In this document: one piece after another, positions 1 to 8,884 of the stretch | Layout of the letters: each line of letters begins with the position of its first letter | Position numbering within the stretch: position 1 is the first letter of the stretch | Made by a program: the position numbers and the translations under genes | Origin: Arthrobacter antibioticus | GTDB taxonomy: Bacteria; Actinomycetota; Actinomycetes; Actinomycetales; Micrococcaceae | Assembly (NCBI RefSeq): GCF_030063205.1 | Contig: NZ_JASISQ010000006.1 | Coordinates: 124,001 to 188,000, forward strand | Direction of reading: 5' to 3' | DNA length: 64,000 bases | The notes under the pieces: generated by a model | Seen by the model: the letters and a program-made list of their open reading frames with translations, nothing else | Told to the model about the DNA's origin: nothing | The model's database searches: none

Positions 1-641
1 TCTTCAATGCCGAGCAGGGCGGCAGCTGCCAGAATGGTCTTATCCGGCAGTCCCCCGTTTTCCTTCTGTGGCGGTGAGGCCAAAGCTACCGAACTAACTC
101 CGGCACTTTGGGCGGGCACAGCGTTCATGATCACAGACGATGCCAGCGGTGCCAGACCACCGGGGACGTACATACCTACACGTGAGACAGGAACCCAGCG
201 CTGAGATATTACGGCGCCGCTGGCCACCGGATAATGAATGTCTGCCGGCTTTTGTGCTTGTGCAAAAGCCTTTGCCCTGGCAATGGATTCTTCCAGCGCG
301 GCGCGGACCTTTGGGTCCAGCGTTTCAAGAGCGTGGGCAAGGGCTGCGGTGGGGACCCGGGGGTGTTCCTGGGTCACGCCGTCGAACTTCTTGGCAAGCG
401 CAGCCAATGCCGCATGCCCGTGTTCGCGCACCTGCGCAATGATCCCCCGGACAGTTGACTCCGCCGTGGACACAGTGGATTGGTCTGTCCGCGGAACAGC
501 ACTTTTTAGTTCGGCCAAGGTTAGAGTGCGGCCCCGCAGGTCGATGCGGTGCAATCCAAGCTGCGAAGTATATGCCGTGCCGGTTGCCTCGGCCAGGTTG
601 GTGCTTACCGTGCTGGGCACTGAAGGTTCAAGATTGCTCAC
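1..641 (-). CDS. hisD: Histidinol dehydrogenase, N-terminal part (runs off window)
   Basis: Histidinol dehydrogenase carries out the last two steps of histidine synthesis, oxidising L-histidinol to L-histidine with NAD and zinc, in the cytoplasm. About 213 N-terminal residues are visible. The translation contains the family segments WVPVSRVGMYVPGGLAPLASS and the following VIMNAVPAQ, near residues 135-165, which belong to the nucleotide-binding core. The start is taken as GTG at 641, because the reading begins MSNLEPSVPST and gives a normal N-terminus; no ATG lies nearby in frame. The gene is 18 bases downstream of a small membrane protein gene on the same strand. The C-terminal half, including the zinc ligands, is outside the window. 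Identification is by motif recognition. Confidence 0.9.
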   Translation of the reverse strand, partial: MSNLEPSVPSTVSTNLAEATGTAYTSQLGLHRIDLRGRTLTLAELKSAVPRTDQSTVSTAESTVRGIIAQVREHGHAALAALAKKFDGVTQEHPRVPTAALAHALETLDPKVRAALEESIARAKAFAQAQKPADIHYPVASGAVISQRWVPVSRVGMYVPGGLAPLASSVIMNAVPAQSAGVSSVALASPPQKENGGLPDKTILAAAALLGIE

Positions 642-659
642 AAGATCTAAGTTTACCCG

Positions 660-1448
660 CTATTTCCGCTCAGACCCTGCATTGTTTCGGCGACCCCGCC
701 CAACGGTCCCCCGCAGGTTGGGGGCATCGGTGGCGATGCTAGCCCGTGGATTCCCCGAAACGGGACCAAACGCGTAAGAGAGAAGATTGGAAATGAAAAT
801 AATCAACAAACTTGCCATTGGCCACAAAATCAGCACCGATGCTGAACGCAGCGAAAACACCATGCTGGGGCTGGTCATATTATTGGGCGGCGTGTGGAAC
901 AAATCTCCGGCAAAAACACCTACCCGCCAGGCAATGACGGATCCAACAAGGCCCCCCACGGCTACGGCCAACAGCAGTATTCCCTGCGATGAAGAAGCCG
1001 GAGAATCCGCTGGCCGGGATGAGCGCATGCGTCCCCGGTGAACTAGTACTGCGGCAAGAATCCCCGCCAACAGCAGCAAGCCACTCAAGGTTGCATCCCG
1101 CGGGAACCATATCTCAAAGTCCTTACCCTCACCATAAAAAGCTCCGCCCGGGGCCAACAGCCACCAAAGGACACCGGCTCCAACACCGGTGACGGCCGAG
1201 AAGCCAAGCCACTCTCGCCACACACCCCCGGTTGTCGTAGTCGGAGCCTGCCGTTGGGTGCTGCGCCTGTACCTGCGCAGACGCTGGGAGGCGCGCTTGT
1301 GATTCTCTACCCGTTGAGCGCTGCGGCTGCTGAGGGCGTGCGAGGAGAGCGCAGGCAACGGCGCAGCCACCTCTGGCTCTGGGCCGTCGCCGCCGAGCGT
1401 ACTGGCAGTTGGCTGCGTTTTAGCTATTGGTAAAGAATGCTCACTCAT
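660..1448 (-). CDS. Conserved actinobacterial membrane protein, four helices
   Basis: I do not recognise a function. The 262-residue product has a basic, Ser/Arg-rich cytoplasmic N-terminus of about 75 residues (SAQRVENHKRASQRLRRYRR) followed by four likely membrane helices near residues 80-98, 120-138, 153-173 and 203-224, and an Arg-rich tail. The layout resembles the DUF2567-type proteins found in actinobacteria, but that is a guess. It lies between dnaE (31-base gap upstream) and hisD (18-base gap downstream), all on the minus strand, so the three are probably co-transcribed. The start ATG at 1448 has only a weak purine tract before it. Confidence 0.7.
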   Translation of the reverse strand: MSEHSLPIAKTQPTASTLGGDGPEPEVAAPLPALSSHALSSRSAQRVENHKRASQRLRRYRRSTQRQAPTTTTGGVWREWLGFSAVTGVGAGVLWWLLAPGGAFYGEGKDFEIWFPRDATLSGLLLLAGILAAVLVHRGRMRSSRPADSPASSSQGILLLAVAVGGLVGSVIAWRVGVFAGDLFHTPPNNMTSPSMVFSLRSASVLILWPMASLLIIFISNLLSYAFGPVSGNPRASIATDAPNLRGTVGRGRRNNAGSERK

Positions 1449-1479
1449 CGCTTAACCGTAACGCCCGTTGCCGCCAGCA

Positions 1480-4400
1480 TCAGCTTTCCAGACATGTGGA
1501 CCCCAACAATACCTTCAGGTCACCGAAAAGCGCCGGAGTTGGATTGACTCTGTGATGCAGTGGCAGCTTCATGACTTTCACAGCCCGGCTGCCAGCTAAA
1601 TGCATTTTGACTTCAGTGTTACCGCGGTGGTCTCCTAAAACCTGTTTCAGGGCAAGGAGTACCTGCTCATTTGCTTTGTGCTCGGGCATGGAAATCACCA
1701 ACGGACCGGACATTCCCTCACTAAGATCCGGGACTGAAAGCTCCATCGCGTTGAGAGTAATCGCGCCGTCGTCACGCTTTTGCAATCTTCCTTTGACAAC
1801 CACAATCAAATCCTCGGCAAGGACGTTGGCGATTGGACCATATACCTGGCCAAAGAACATGACCTCCAGGGAACCCCCAAGATCCTCAACCTCACAGCGG
1901 GCGTATGGGTTCCCGCTGCTCTTGGCAATGCGGCGCTGCAAGTTGGTGATCATCCCGGAGATGGTGATGATGTGTCCATCGTGGGGTCCGTCGTCGCCCA
2001 AGACTTGGGTGATGGACATGTCAGCGTTTTGGCTTAGTATTCCTTCAAGACCGCGCAGCGGGTGATCTGAGACGTAGAGACCCAGCATGTCCCGTTCAAA
2101 CGCGAGCTTGTCCTTCTTTTCCCATTCGGGCAGGTCTGGGATCTCTGTGACAAGGGCAGACTCCGGCTCGGCATCGCCGCCAAGACCGGCAAACAGGTCG
2201 AATTGCCCAACAGCCTCGTTGCGCTTGATCATGATGACCGAATCCACTGCTTCTTCATGGATCATGGCCAACGCTCGTCGGGCATGACCCAACGAATCAA
2301 AAGCACCGGCTTTAATCAGCGATTCAATGGTGCGCTTGTTGCATACCACCACCGGAACTTTCATGAGGAAGTCAGAAAAATTCTCGAAGTCTCCACGCTC
2401 TACCCGCGAACCCACCAACCCATTGACAACGTTGGCTCCAACATTACGTATGGCACCCATTCCGAAACGGATGTCCGTCCCAACGGGGGTGAAGTTTAGC
2501 GATGATTCATTGACATCTGGGGCAAGGACGGTAATTCCCATGCGGCGGCATTCATTGAGGTACAGCGCCAACTTATCCTTGTCATCGCCAACGCTTGTCA
2601 GCAGTGCAGCCATGTACTCGCCCGGGTGGTGTGCTTTGAGATACGCGGTCCAGTAGCTGATAACCCCGTAGGCGGCTGAGTGGGCCTTGTTGAAGGCATA
2701 GTCGGAAAAAGGCAGCAAGATGGCCCACAACGTGGCAACGGCAGCGTCCGAATAACCGTTGTCGAGCATGCCTTGATGGAAGCCCTCATACTGTTTATCC
2801 AGTTCAGACTTTTTCTTCTTACCCATAGCGCGGCGGAGGATGTCTGCCCGCCCCAACGAATAACCGGCCAGTTTCTGGGCAATGGACATGACCTGTTCCT
2901 GGTACACGATCAGGCCATAGGTCCCACCCAAGATTTCAGCGAGAGGCTCCTCCAACTCCGGGTGAATGGGCGTGATGGGCTGCAGACCATTCTTGCGCAG
3001 AGCATAATTCGTGTGTGAATCGGCGCCCATTGGCCCGGGGCGATATAGCGCCAGGACGGCGGAAATATCTTCAAAGTTATCCGGGCGCATGAGTTTAAGC
3101 AGCCCGCGCATGGGTCCGCCGTCAAGCTGAAAAACGCCCAGTGTGTCCCCGCGCGCCATAAGCTCATAAGAGGGCGCATCATCAAGTTCCAGCCGCTCAA
3201 GATCAAGATCAATACCTTTGTTCGCTTTGATGTTCTCCAGCGCATCGGTGATGATCGTGAGGTTGCGCAACCCCAAAAAGTCCATTTTGATCAGGCCGAG
3301 GCCTTCACTTGTAGGGTAGTCGAACTGGGTGATGACCTGACCGTCTTGGATACGGCGCATGATGGGAATGACGTCAATGATGGGGTCAGAACTCATGATC
3401 ACACCAGCGGCATGGACACCCCACTGACGTTTGAGGCCTTCCAGACCCTTTGAGAGCTCAAAGACTTTCGCAGCCTCTGGATCGGAGTTCATGAGGTTGC
3501 GGAAATCCGCAGCCTCCGAATAACGCTTCGCTTCGGGGTTTTCAATGTCGTTGAGCAGGATGTCTTTGGCCATCACGGCCGGCGGCAGCGCTTTGGTCAA
3601 CATTTCACCCATGCTGAAAGGGTGCCCAAGCACGCGTGAGGCGTCCTTCAGAGCCTGCTTGGTTTTAATGCTGCCGTAGGTGACGATCATGGCAACACGT
3701 TCATCACCATACTTTTCCGTGACGTACTTGATGACCTCATGCCGGCGCCGATCATCAAAATCGACGTCAAAGTCAGGCATGGAGACACGTTCCGGGTTCA
3801 GGAACCGCTCAAAAATTAGGCCATGGCGCAGAGGGTCAAGATCAGTGATCCGCATGGCGTAGGCAACCATGGAGCCGGCACCTGAACCACGCCCTGGTCC
3901 AACACGAATACCTTGGCTCTTTGACCAGTTGATGAAGTCGGCAACCACCAGGAAATAGCCGGGGAAGCCCATGCGAATGATGACATCCAGCTCATAATCG
4001 GCTTGCTTGCGGACATCGTCCGGGATTCCGGCCGGGTACCGGTATTTCAGGCCCTCATCAACTTCCTTGACCATCCAGGATGTTTCGTCTTCTCCTGGCG
4101 GGCAGGGGAACCTGGGCATGTAGTTTGCTTCAGTGTTGAAGGAGACATCACATCTCTCAGCAATCAGCAATGTGTTATCGCAAGCTTCCGGGAGTTCCGA
4201 GAATAGGGAGCGCATTTCTGCTGCCGACTTGAGGTAGTAGCCGCTGCCGCTGAATGCGAAACGCTTGCCGCCCTCGTCATAGGTCGGCTCAGTCAGGGTG
4301 GAACCCGATTGCAACGCGAGAAGTGCCTCGTGTGCCTTGGCGTCGTGTTCGTGGGTGTAGTGCAGGTCGTTGGTGGCGACAAGGGGAATTTTCAGCTCCT

Positions 4401-5046
4401 TGGCGAGTCGCAGCAGGTCCTTTGTTACCCGCCGTTCTATCTCCAACCCATGATCCATGAGTTCACAGAAATAGTTCTCTGCACCGAAAATATCCTGAAA
4501 CTCAGAGGCTGCTGCCCTGGCCTCGTTGTATTGGCCAAGACGCAACCGAGTTTGTACTTCGCCCGAGGGACAACCTGTTGTTGCTATCAGACCCGGGTGG
4601 TATTCGTTCAGTAGCTCCCGGTCAAGACGGGGATACTTGCCCATGGGGGAATCAAGGGATCCTAAGGAGGAGGCCCTGAACAGGTTCCGCATGCCCTGGT
4701 TGTTATAGCTGAGCAGCGTCATGTGCGTATAGGAGCCACCGCCGGAGATATCATCTCTGCGCTGGGACTCGTCGGTGCGCCACTTCACCCTTGTCTTATC
4801 GGTGCGGGCCGTTCCCGGGGTTACATACGCTTCAACACCGATGATGGGCTTGATTCCGGCGTTGGTTGCTTTCTGCCAGAAGTCGAAGGCACCAAATAAG
4901 TAACCGTGGTCGGTGGTTGCCAACGCAGGCATTTCTAACCGTTTGGCCTCATCGAATAACTCGGTCAGGCGCGCGGCGCCGTCAAGCATGGAGTATTCGG
5001 TGTGATTGTGAAGATGGACAAAACTGTCAGTCGATGAGCTAGCCAC
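1480..5046 (-). CDS. dnaE: DNA polymerase III alpha subunit (replicative polymerase)
   Basis: Catalytic subunit of the replicative DNA polymerase III holoenzyme. The 1188-residue length is typical of DnaE1. An N-terminal PHP domain begins with HLHNHTEYSMLDG at residues 11-23 and has TTDHG at 44-48; in actinobacterial DnaE1 this domain is the proofreading exonuclease. The palm carries GPGRGSGAGS at 384-393 and the catalytic aspartates in PDFDVDFDD at 424-432. YRPGPM follows in the fingers, then a helix-hairpin-helix region, and an OB-fold near residues 1030-1080. The start is GTG at 5046, reading MASSSTDSFVHLHNH; no better start exists because the PHP motif follows at once. A large inverted-repeat structure lies just upstream (5112-5208). 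Confidence 0.97.
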   Translation of the reverse strand: MASSSTDSFVHLHNHTEYSMLDGAARLTELFDEAKRLEMPALATTDHGYLFGAFDFWQKATNAGIKPIIGVEAYVTPGTARTDKTRVKWRTDESQRRDDISGGGSYTHMTLLSYNNQGMRNLFRASSLGSLDSPMGKYPRLDRELLNEYHPGLIATTGCPSGEVQTRLRLGQYNEARAAASEFQDIFGAENYFCELMDHGLEIERRVTKDLLRLAKELKIPLVATNDLHYTHEHDAKAHEALLALQSGSTLTEPTYDEGGKRFAFSGSGYYLKSAAEMRSLFSELPEACDNTLLIAERCDVSFNTEANYMPRFPCPPGEDETSWMVKEVDEGLKYRYPAGIPDDVRKQADYELDVIIRMGFPGYFLVVADFINWSKSQGIRVGPGRGSGAGSMVAYAMRITDLDPLRHGLIFERFLNPERVSMPDFDVDFDDRRRHEVIKYVTEKYGDERVAMIVTYGSIKTKQALKDASRVLGHPFSMGEMLTKALPPAVMAKDILLNDIENPEAKRYSEAADFRNLMNSDPEAAKVFELSKGLEGLKRQWGVHAAGVIMSSDPIIDVIPIMRRIQDGQVITQFDYPTSEGLGLIKMDFLGLRNLTIITDALENIKANKGIDLDLERLELDDAPSYELMARGDTLGVFQLDGGPMRGLLKLMRPDNFEDISAVLALYRPGPMGADSHTNYALRKNGLQPITPIHPELEEPLAEILGGTYGLIVYQEQVMSIAQKLAGYSLGRADILRRAMGKKKKSELDKQYEGFHQGMLDNGYSDAAVATLWAILLPFSDYAFNKAHSAAYGVISYWTAYLKAHHPGEYMAALLTSVGDDKDKLALYLNECRRMGITVLAPDVNESSLNFTPVGTDIRFGMGAIRNVGANVVNGLVGSRVERGDFENFSDFLMKVPVVVCNKRTIESLIKAGAFDSLGHARRALAMIHEEAVDSVIMIKRNEAVGQFDLFAGLGGDAEPESALVTEIPDLPEWEKKDKLAFERDMLGLYVSDHPLRGLEGILSQNADMSITQVLGDDGPHDGHIITISGMITNLQRRIAKSSGNPYARCEVEDLGGSLEVMFFGQVYGPIANVLAEDLIVVVKGRLQKRDDGAITLNAMELSVPDLSEGMSGPLVISMPEHKANEQVLLALKQVLGDHRGNTEVKMHLAGSRAVKVMKLPLHHRVNPTPALFGDLKVLLGSTCLES

Positions 5047-5111
5047 TGGACTATTCTACGACGCATTTTCGCACCGCAATCCCGACACCCGATCGGCCCC
5101 ACCCACCTGGG

Positions 5112-5208
5112 CCATCGCTCGCTCACTTCACGTCGTTAAACCCGCATCGCTCGCTCACTTAGTGAGCGAGCGTACGCCAAAACACAACGTGAAGTGAGCG
5201 AGCGATGG
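5112..5208. repeat. Nested inverted repeat with four copies of a GCTCGCTCACTT core
   Basis: A 22-base perfect inverted repeat has arms 5112-5133 and 5187-5208. Inside it is a second, near-seamless palindrome at 5148-5172 (12-base arms CGCTCGCTCACT and AGTGAGCGAGCG around a single T). The first 16 bases of the left arm from 5113 recur exactly at 5145-5160, so the core 12-mer is present four times, alternating in orientation. It lies between dnaE and rluD, both on the minus strand. It could act as an rluD terminator or be a REP-like dispersed element; there is no T-run after the arms. No other copy of the core 12-mer was noticed in this window. Confidence 0.85.
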
Positions 5209-5217
5209 GGTAGTGAG

Positions 5218-6141
5218 CTAGTGATCCCCGCGCAGATGATCCAAAGCGTAGCTCAGGTCAAGCGGATAGGGGCTGCTGACACTAACCCACTCCCCCGATG
5301 ACGGGTGCGTGAAACCTAGCTTGTGGGCGTGCAGCCACTGCCGGGTCAAGCCCAACTCGGCCGCTAGTGCCGGGTCCGCCCCATAGGTCAGGTCACCAGC
5401 ACAAGGGTGGCGCAACGCCGAGAAGTGAACACGAATCTGATGGGTCCGCCCCGTCTCCAAATGCACTTCCACCAGAGAGGCCTTGCCAAAAGCTTCAAGT
5501 ACCTCATAGTGAGTTATTGATGGGCGACCGTCTTCAATGACGGCGAAACGCCAGTCATAGCCCGGGTGCCGGCCAATGGGGGCGTCGATAGTGCCCTTTA
5601 AGGGATCGGGCAGTCCCTGCACCATGGCGTGGTAAATCTTCTCAACAGTCCGCTCCCGGAAAGCCTGCTTTAGGACCGTATAAGCGTGTTCGGTTTTTGC
5701 CACCACCATGGCACCGGATGTACCAACATCCAAACGATGCACAATACCGACACGCTCTTGGGCACCGGAGGTTGAAATGTTGTATCCGGCGGCTGCCAAT
5801 CCACCCACAACGGTGGGGCCAACCCATCCCGGCGACGGGTGCGCAGCAACACCAACGGGCTTATCGACCACAACGAAGTCATCGTCATCCAACAAGATGT
5901 TCAGACCATCAACAGCCTCAACGACAACCTCGAGTGGGTCGCGGCGCTGTGGAATAGTAACCTCTACACTGGCTCCGGCTACGAACTTCTCGCTCTTGCC
6001 AACTGCAGTGCCGTTCTGGCGAACATTCCCTTCGTTGCACAACAGGGCCGCAGCGGATCGTGAGATGCCCAGCAAGGCCGCCAGAGAGGCGTCGGCCCGC
6101 CGTCCTGCAACGTCCTCGGGAACGGTGAACGTTTCAGTCAT
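5218..6141 (-). CDS. rluD: RluD-family ribosomal large subunit pseudouridine synthase
   Basis: Converts specific uridines of 23S rRNA to pseudouridine. The 307-residue product has an N-terminal S4 RNA-binding domain (about residues 10-65) and a catalytic domain with the signature HRLDVGTSG at 135-143, where Asp138 is the nucleophile. GRTHQIRVH and WLHAHKLGF complete the family pattern. ATG 6141 is preferred over an in-frame TTG-type start at 6192, because AAAAAGGAAC precedes it at good spacing and the protein then begins directly at the S4 domain. This start lies inside the end of lspA (8-base overlap), so the two are translationally coupled, as is common in Gram-positive genomes. Confidence 0.93.
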   Translation of the reverse strand: MTETFTVPEDVAGRRADASLAALLGISRSAAALLCNEGNVRQNGTAVGKSEKFVAGASVEVTIPQRRDPLEVVVEAVDGLNILLDDDDFVVVDKPVGVAAHPSPGWVGPTVVGGLAAAGYNISTSGAQERVGIVHRLDVGTSGAMVVAKTEHAYTVLKQAFRERTVEKIYHAMVQGLPDPLKGTIDAPIGRHPGYDWRFAVIEDGRPSITHYEVLEAFGKASLVEVHLETGRTHQIRVHFSALRHPCAGDLTYGADPALAAELGLTRQWLHAHKLGFTHPSSGEWVSVSSPYPLDLSYALDHLRGDH

Positions 6142-6784
6142 TGTTCCTTTTTCCACTTTCGGTATCGGCAATGGCCGGATTGTTCTCAACAACCAGTTCC
6201 GTGTCTGCTGCTGAGCGCACGACTTTTTCTTCTGCGACTTCTTCTTTTATCGCGCTGTCCACCGGCTTAACCCCGCTCAAAGGAATTCCCAGGAGGGTGA
6301 GAATACAGATGGCTATGACCCCGCCCACAACCCCCATATCTGCCATATTGAAGATGGCGAAGTTGGGGAAGGAAATGAAGTCAACCACGTGTCCCATGCC
6401 GAACGACGGCGGACGGAACAGTCTGTCGGTCAGGTTCCCTAATGCCCCGCCCAGGACTAAACCGAGGCCGATGGCCCACCACGCCGAGCCGATCCGACGG
6501 GCCAAAATGATGATGGTGATGGACACAGCCGCCATGATCAAGGTGAAGAACCAGGTGAAATCTTCACCGATCGAGAAAGCCGCACCCGAGTTGCGAATGA
6601 AGAACCATTGCAGAACGCCCGGGATCACCGGAGTTCTCTGTCCCTCAATCATGGTGGAGGTAACCCACCACTTAGTCATTTGGTCACAAGTATAGGCAAA
6701 GGCGGCAAATCCCAACCAAAGCCACCAGAAACGCCGGAGGAACTTCGGTGCGGTAGTGCGGTCCTGCAAAGAGTTTTCGCTCAT
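6134..6784 (-). CDS. lspA: Lipoprotein signal peptidase II
   Basis: Integral membrane aspartyl protease that removes signal peptides from diacylated prolipoproteins. In this 216-residue product four helices are evident. The catalytic aspartates are D120 in GNLTDRL and D149 in FNMADM, and the N-terminal DQMTKWW motif is near residue 34. The C-terminal tail ([19 protein letters not shown]) extends about 40 acidic residues beyond the usual family end. ATG 6784 is chosen, giving MSENSLQDR; the longer reading from TTG 6823 adds 13 residues without a better ribosome site. It sits between wag31 and rluD, with the wag31 terminator upstream. Confidence 0.94.
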   Translation of the reverse strand: MSENSLQDRTTAPKFLRRFWWLWLGFAAFAYTCDQMTKWWVTSTMIEGQRTPVIPGVLQWFFIRNSGAAFSIGEDFTWFFTLIMAAVSITIIILARRIGSAWWAIGLGLVLGGALGNLTDRLFRPPSFGMGHVVDFISFPNFAIFNMADMGVVGGVIAICILTLLGIPLSGVKPVDSAIKEEVAEEKVVRSAADTELVVENNPAIADTESGKRNND

Positions 6785-6931
6785 GGTGCTTTCATTAGTT
6801 CTTGGGCAAAACGTTCTTCTCAATTATAGGTGGCCGTTTCAAGAACGTGACGCGCAGGTCACGTTCGGTCCAGCCACCGCGTCCAACCACAACCATTGCA
6901 GCATAAAGACTTTATTGAGGTTAATAAACAA

Positions 6932-6971
6932 AAAGACCGGTGGCACAAGTTTCCTTGCACCACCGGTCTTT
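6932..6971 (-). terminator. Intrinsic terminator after wag31
   Basis: Stem arms AAAGACCGGTGG (6932-6943) and CCACCGGTCTTT (6960-6971) form a 12-base perfect hairpin, extended by CAAG/CTTG after a two-base mismatch. It begins 9 bases past the wag31 stop. On the minus strand the stem is followed by TTTGTTTATT, a fair U-tract. On the plus strand TTTAGTTTTT follows, so it could work both ways. Confidence 0.85.
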
Positions 6972-6980
6972 AGTTTTTCC

Positions 6981-7661
6981 TTAGGATGCCGAGTTGCCCT
7001 CGGCGAAGTCCGGTGCTGCCACCGAACCACGAGCATCCAAATCACGCAGTTGACCTTCAATGTAGGTCTTCAGGCGTGAACGGTAGTCGCGCTCAAATCC
7101 GCGCAACTGCTCAACCTTGCGCTCAAGCACCGAACGCTGCTGTTCCAGGGCACCGAGCGTTTTACGGCTCTTCTCCTGGGCGTCGTTGACAAGCGTGCTG
7201 GCTTCGATCTGTGCTTCAGCAATGATCTTGTCGCGCTGCTCAACACCTGCATTGACGTATTCGTCATGGAGGCGCTGGGCTAGGGCGATAACGCCGGTAG
7301 CGGATTCAGCGGAGTTGTTTGTAGCAACTGCCGGGGCAGGTGCTACAACTACTGGCGCTTCCTCAACAACAGGCTCCGGCTCAGCCTTGACAGGCTCAAT
7401 AACTTCAGGCTCAGCCTTGGCTGGCGCTTCCGTTACGACTTCTTCCTTGGCAAGCAGCGGGGCCGCTTGTGCGGGAACTGCACCAGTGTCGGATGAAGAC
7501 TGTGCAAGTTGTTTGCGCAGGTCCTCATTCTCTTGATGCAATCGGCGAAGCTCTACGACGATCTCGTCAAGAAAATCGTCGACTTCGTCCTGGTCATAGC
7601 CTTCGCGAAACTTGGTCGGCTGGAACCGTTTGTTGACAACGTCTTCTGGCGTAAGCGCCAT
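6981..7661 (-). CDS. wag31: DivIVA-family polar growth/division protein Wag31
   Basis: Coiled-coil scaffold that binds negatively curved membrane at the poles and septum and organises cell wall synthesis in actinobacteria. The 226-residue product starts MALTPEDVVNKRF, the classic DivIVA N-terminus, with the lipid-binding domain and first coiled coil in residues 1-50. A Pro/Glu/Ala/Val-rich linker (about 60-120) follows, then a long C-terminal coiled coil (about 125-205). ATG 7661 has GAGGTGACC before it. It is the last member of the ftsZ-yggS-sepF-yggT-wag31 block, with its own likely promoter (7769-7796) and a strong terminator. Confidence 0.95.
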   Translation of the reverse strand: MALTPEDVVNKRFQPTKFREGYDQDEVDDFLDEIVVELRRLHQENEDLRKQLAQSSSDTGAVPAQAAPLLAKEEVVTEAPAKAEPEVIEPVKAEPEPVVEEAPVVVAPAPAVATNNSAESATGVIALAQRLHDEYVNAGVEQRDKIIAEAQIEASTLVNDAQEKSRKTLGALEQQRSVLERKVEQLRGFERDYRSRLKTYIEGQLRDLDARGSVAAPDFAEGNSAS

Positions 7662-7768
7662 CTGGTCACCTCATTGGTCTTAGTGAGTCTGAAACCGGTC
7701 GAAACCGTTCCGACTGCGGTACCGAATACATATCTGGAGATCTGCACTTGGGGTCTATCGCTTTTTAC

Positions 7769-7796
7769 AATATAGCTTTTCGTCGGCGAAAACTAA
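7769..7796 (-). promoter_or_regulatory. Candidate wag31 promoter
   Basis: On the minus strand a -10 TATATT (7774-7769) follows a -35 TTAGTT (7796-7791) with a 16-base spacer. The spacer contains a small inverted repeat TTTTCG-N4-CGAAAA. Transcription would start about 100 bases before the wag31 ATG. Recognised by eye; the -35 is weak. Confidence 0.45.
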
Positions 7797-7806
7797 CGAC
7801 GCGGCG

Positions 7807-8109
7807 CTAACTGACAAAACTTTTTGTGACACTCATCCCAATACCCACCGCAACGAGCAATAAAATGAAGCCAATATCAAGGGCAACTGAGCCGATACGC
7901 AATGGAGGAATCATCGCACGCAGCTTTCGAAGCGGCGGGTCGGTCATCCGATACACCACCGAGGCGCCTACGAGCGCGGCACCCTTTGGCCGCCAATCAC
8001 GGGAAAAAACCTGTATCCAATCGAACACCATACGCAATAGCAGCGTGAGGAAGTAGAGCAGCAGCAACAGGTAGAGAAGAGCAAAAACAATTGTCACGTG
8101 AGTGCACAC
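7807..8109 (-). CDS. YggT-family membrane protein
   Basis: Small integral membrane protein of the YggT family, conserved between sepF and divIVA in Gram-positive division clusters; its exact role is not settled. In 100 residues there are two hydrophobic segments (about 6-27 and 78-97) separated by a loop with DWIQVFSRDWRP and MTDPPLRKLRAMIPP, the family hallmark. The start is uncertain. GTG 8109 has AGGGA only two bases away; GTG 8097, four codons later, has poor spacing. Either gives the same two-helix protein. It is flanked by the sepF terminator hairpin upstream and the wag31 promoter downstream. Confidence 0.85.
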   Translation of the reverse strand: MCTHVTIVFALLYLLLLLYFLTLLLRMVFDWIQVFSRDWRPKGAALVGASVVYRMTDPPLRKLRAMIPPLRIGSVALDIGFILLLVAVGIGMSVTKSFVS

Positions 8110-8224
8110 AATCCCTAAGTGGATGAAATCTGAAACGTCGTTTTTAAGAATAGCCCAGCACCAGCCAAGTCGTCATGGTGGAGAAAACTCACGCATCCAT
8201 GATTCGGCTGGCAACTCATACAAC

Positions 8225-8257
8225 GAACTGCCCGGGCACAAAGTGCCCGGGCAGTTC
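8225..8257 (-). terminator. Strong hairpin after sepF
   Basis: Fifteen-base perfect stem (8225-8239 with 8243-8257) around a three-base AAA loop, core CTGCCCGGGCAC. It starts 21 bases past the sepF stop. Neither strand shows a strong U-tract, so it may be a terminator of the low-U actinobacterial type or an mRNA-stabilising stem. Confidence 0.7.
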
Positions 8258-8278
8258 TAAAACGTGTGGGACTACGAT

Positions 8279-8800
8279 TTAGCTTTGGTTGAAGAAACTC
8301 GCCTGGGTGTCCGAGATCTTCTTGTCGTCACCAAGGACTTCAATATATGACGGGGATAGCAAAAACACCTTGTTGGTCACGCGCTCAATAGAGCCACGCA
8401 GTCCAAAGACCAGCCCAGCCGAGAAATCAACCAGTCGCTTGGCATCCGCTTCGCCCATGTCCGTGACGTTCATGATGACAGGTATGCCATCCCTGAAGCT
8501 CTCGCCAATGATTTTGGCATCATTATAGGATCGGGGATGTACGGTGGTGATTTGACGCAAACTGACTGCCTCTTCCCGATTCGATGCGGCGCGCTTGATA
8601 GGGGTCACGGGCGCACGATACTCTTCGTCGCCGGCTTTGGGTGTTGTCCCTTCAGCGGCAACAGCTGGCGCAGAATCACGCTCATATGTCTCCGCGTTCT
8701 CTTCATCCCTGGAGAAGGACGGAGCATGCTCCGCGTCGTAGTGCTCGTCACCGTCGGCGAGCCCAAGAAAGATCATTGTCTTGCGCATAGCGCCAGCCAT
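8279..8800 (-). CDS. sepF: Cell division protein SepF
   Basis: Membrane anchor for FtsZ; in actinobacteria, which lack FtsA, it is the main FtsZ tether. The 173-residue protein begins with a short amphipathic membrane-binding helix ([15 protein letters not shown]), then an acidic, disordered linker (about 16-75). The SepF fold occupies about 80-165, with [18 protein letters not shown] and [11 protein letters not shown]. It has GAGGAGCTACC just before ATG 8800, a strong ribosome site. It lies in the usual order ftsZ-pgeF-yggS-sepF-yggT-divIVA. Confidence 0.95.
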   Translation of the reverse strand: MAGAMRKTMIFLGLADGDEHYDAEHAPSFSRDEENAETYERDSAPAVAAEGTTPKAGDEEYRAPVTPIKRAASNREEAVSLRQITTVHPRSYNDAKIIGESFRDGIPVIMNVTDMGEADAKRLVDFSAGLVFGLRGSIERVTNKVFLLSPSYIEVLGDDKKISDTQASFFNQS

Positions 8801-8884
8801 GGTAGCTCCTCATTAGTCTGCAAAGCACAAGCACTCTCTCCGGTACGTGTGCGGTAAAACAAGTTGTTGCCAACATACAAAACG

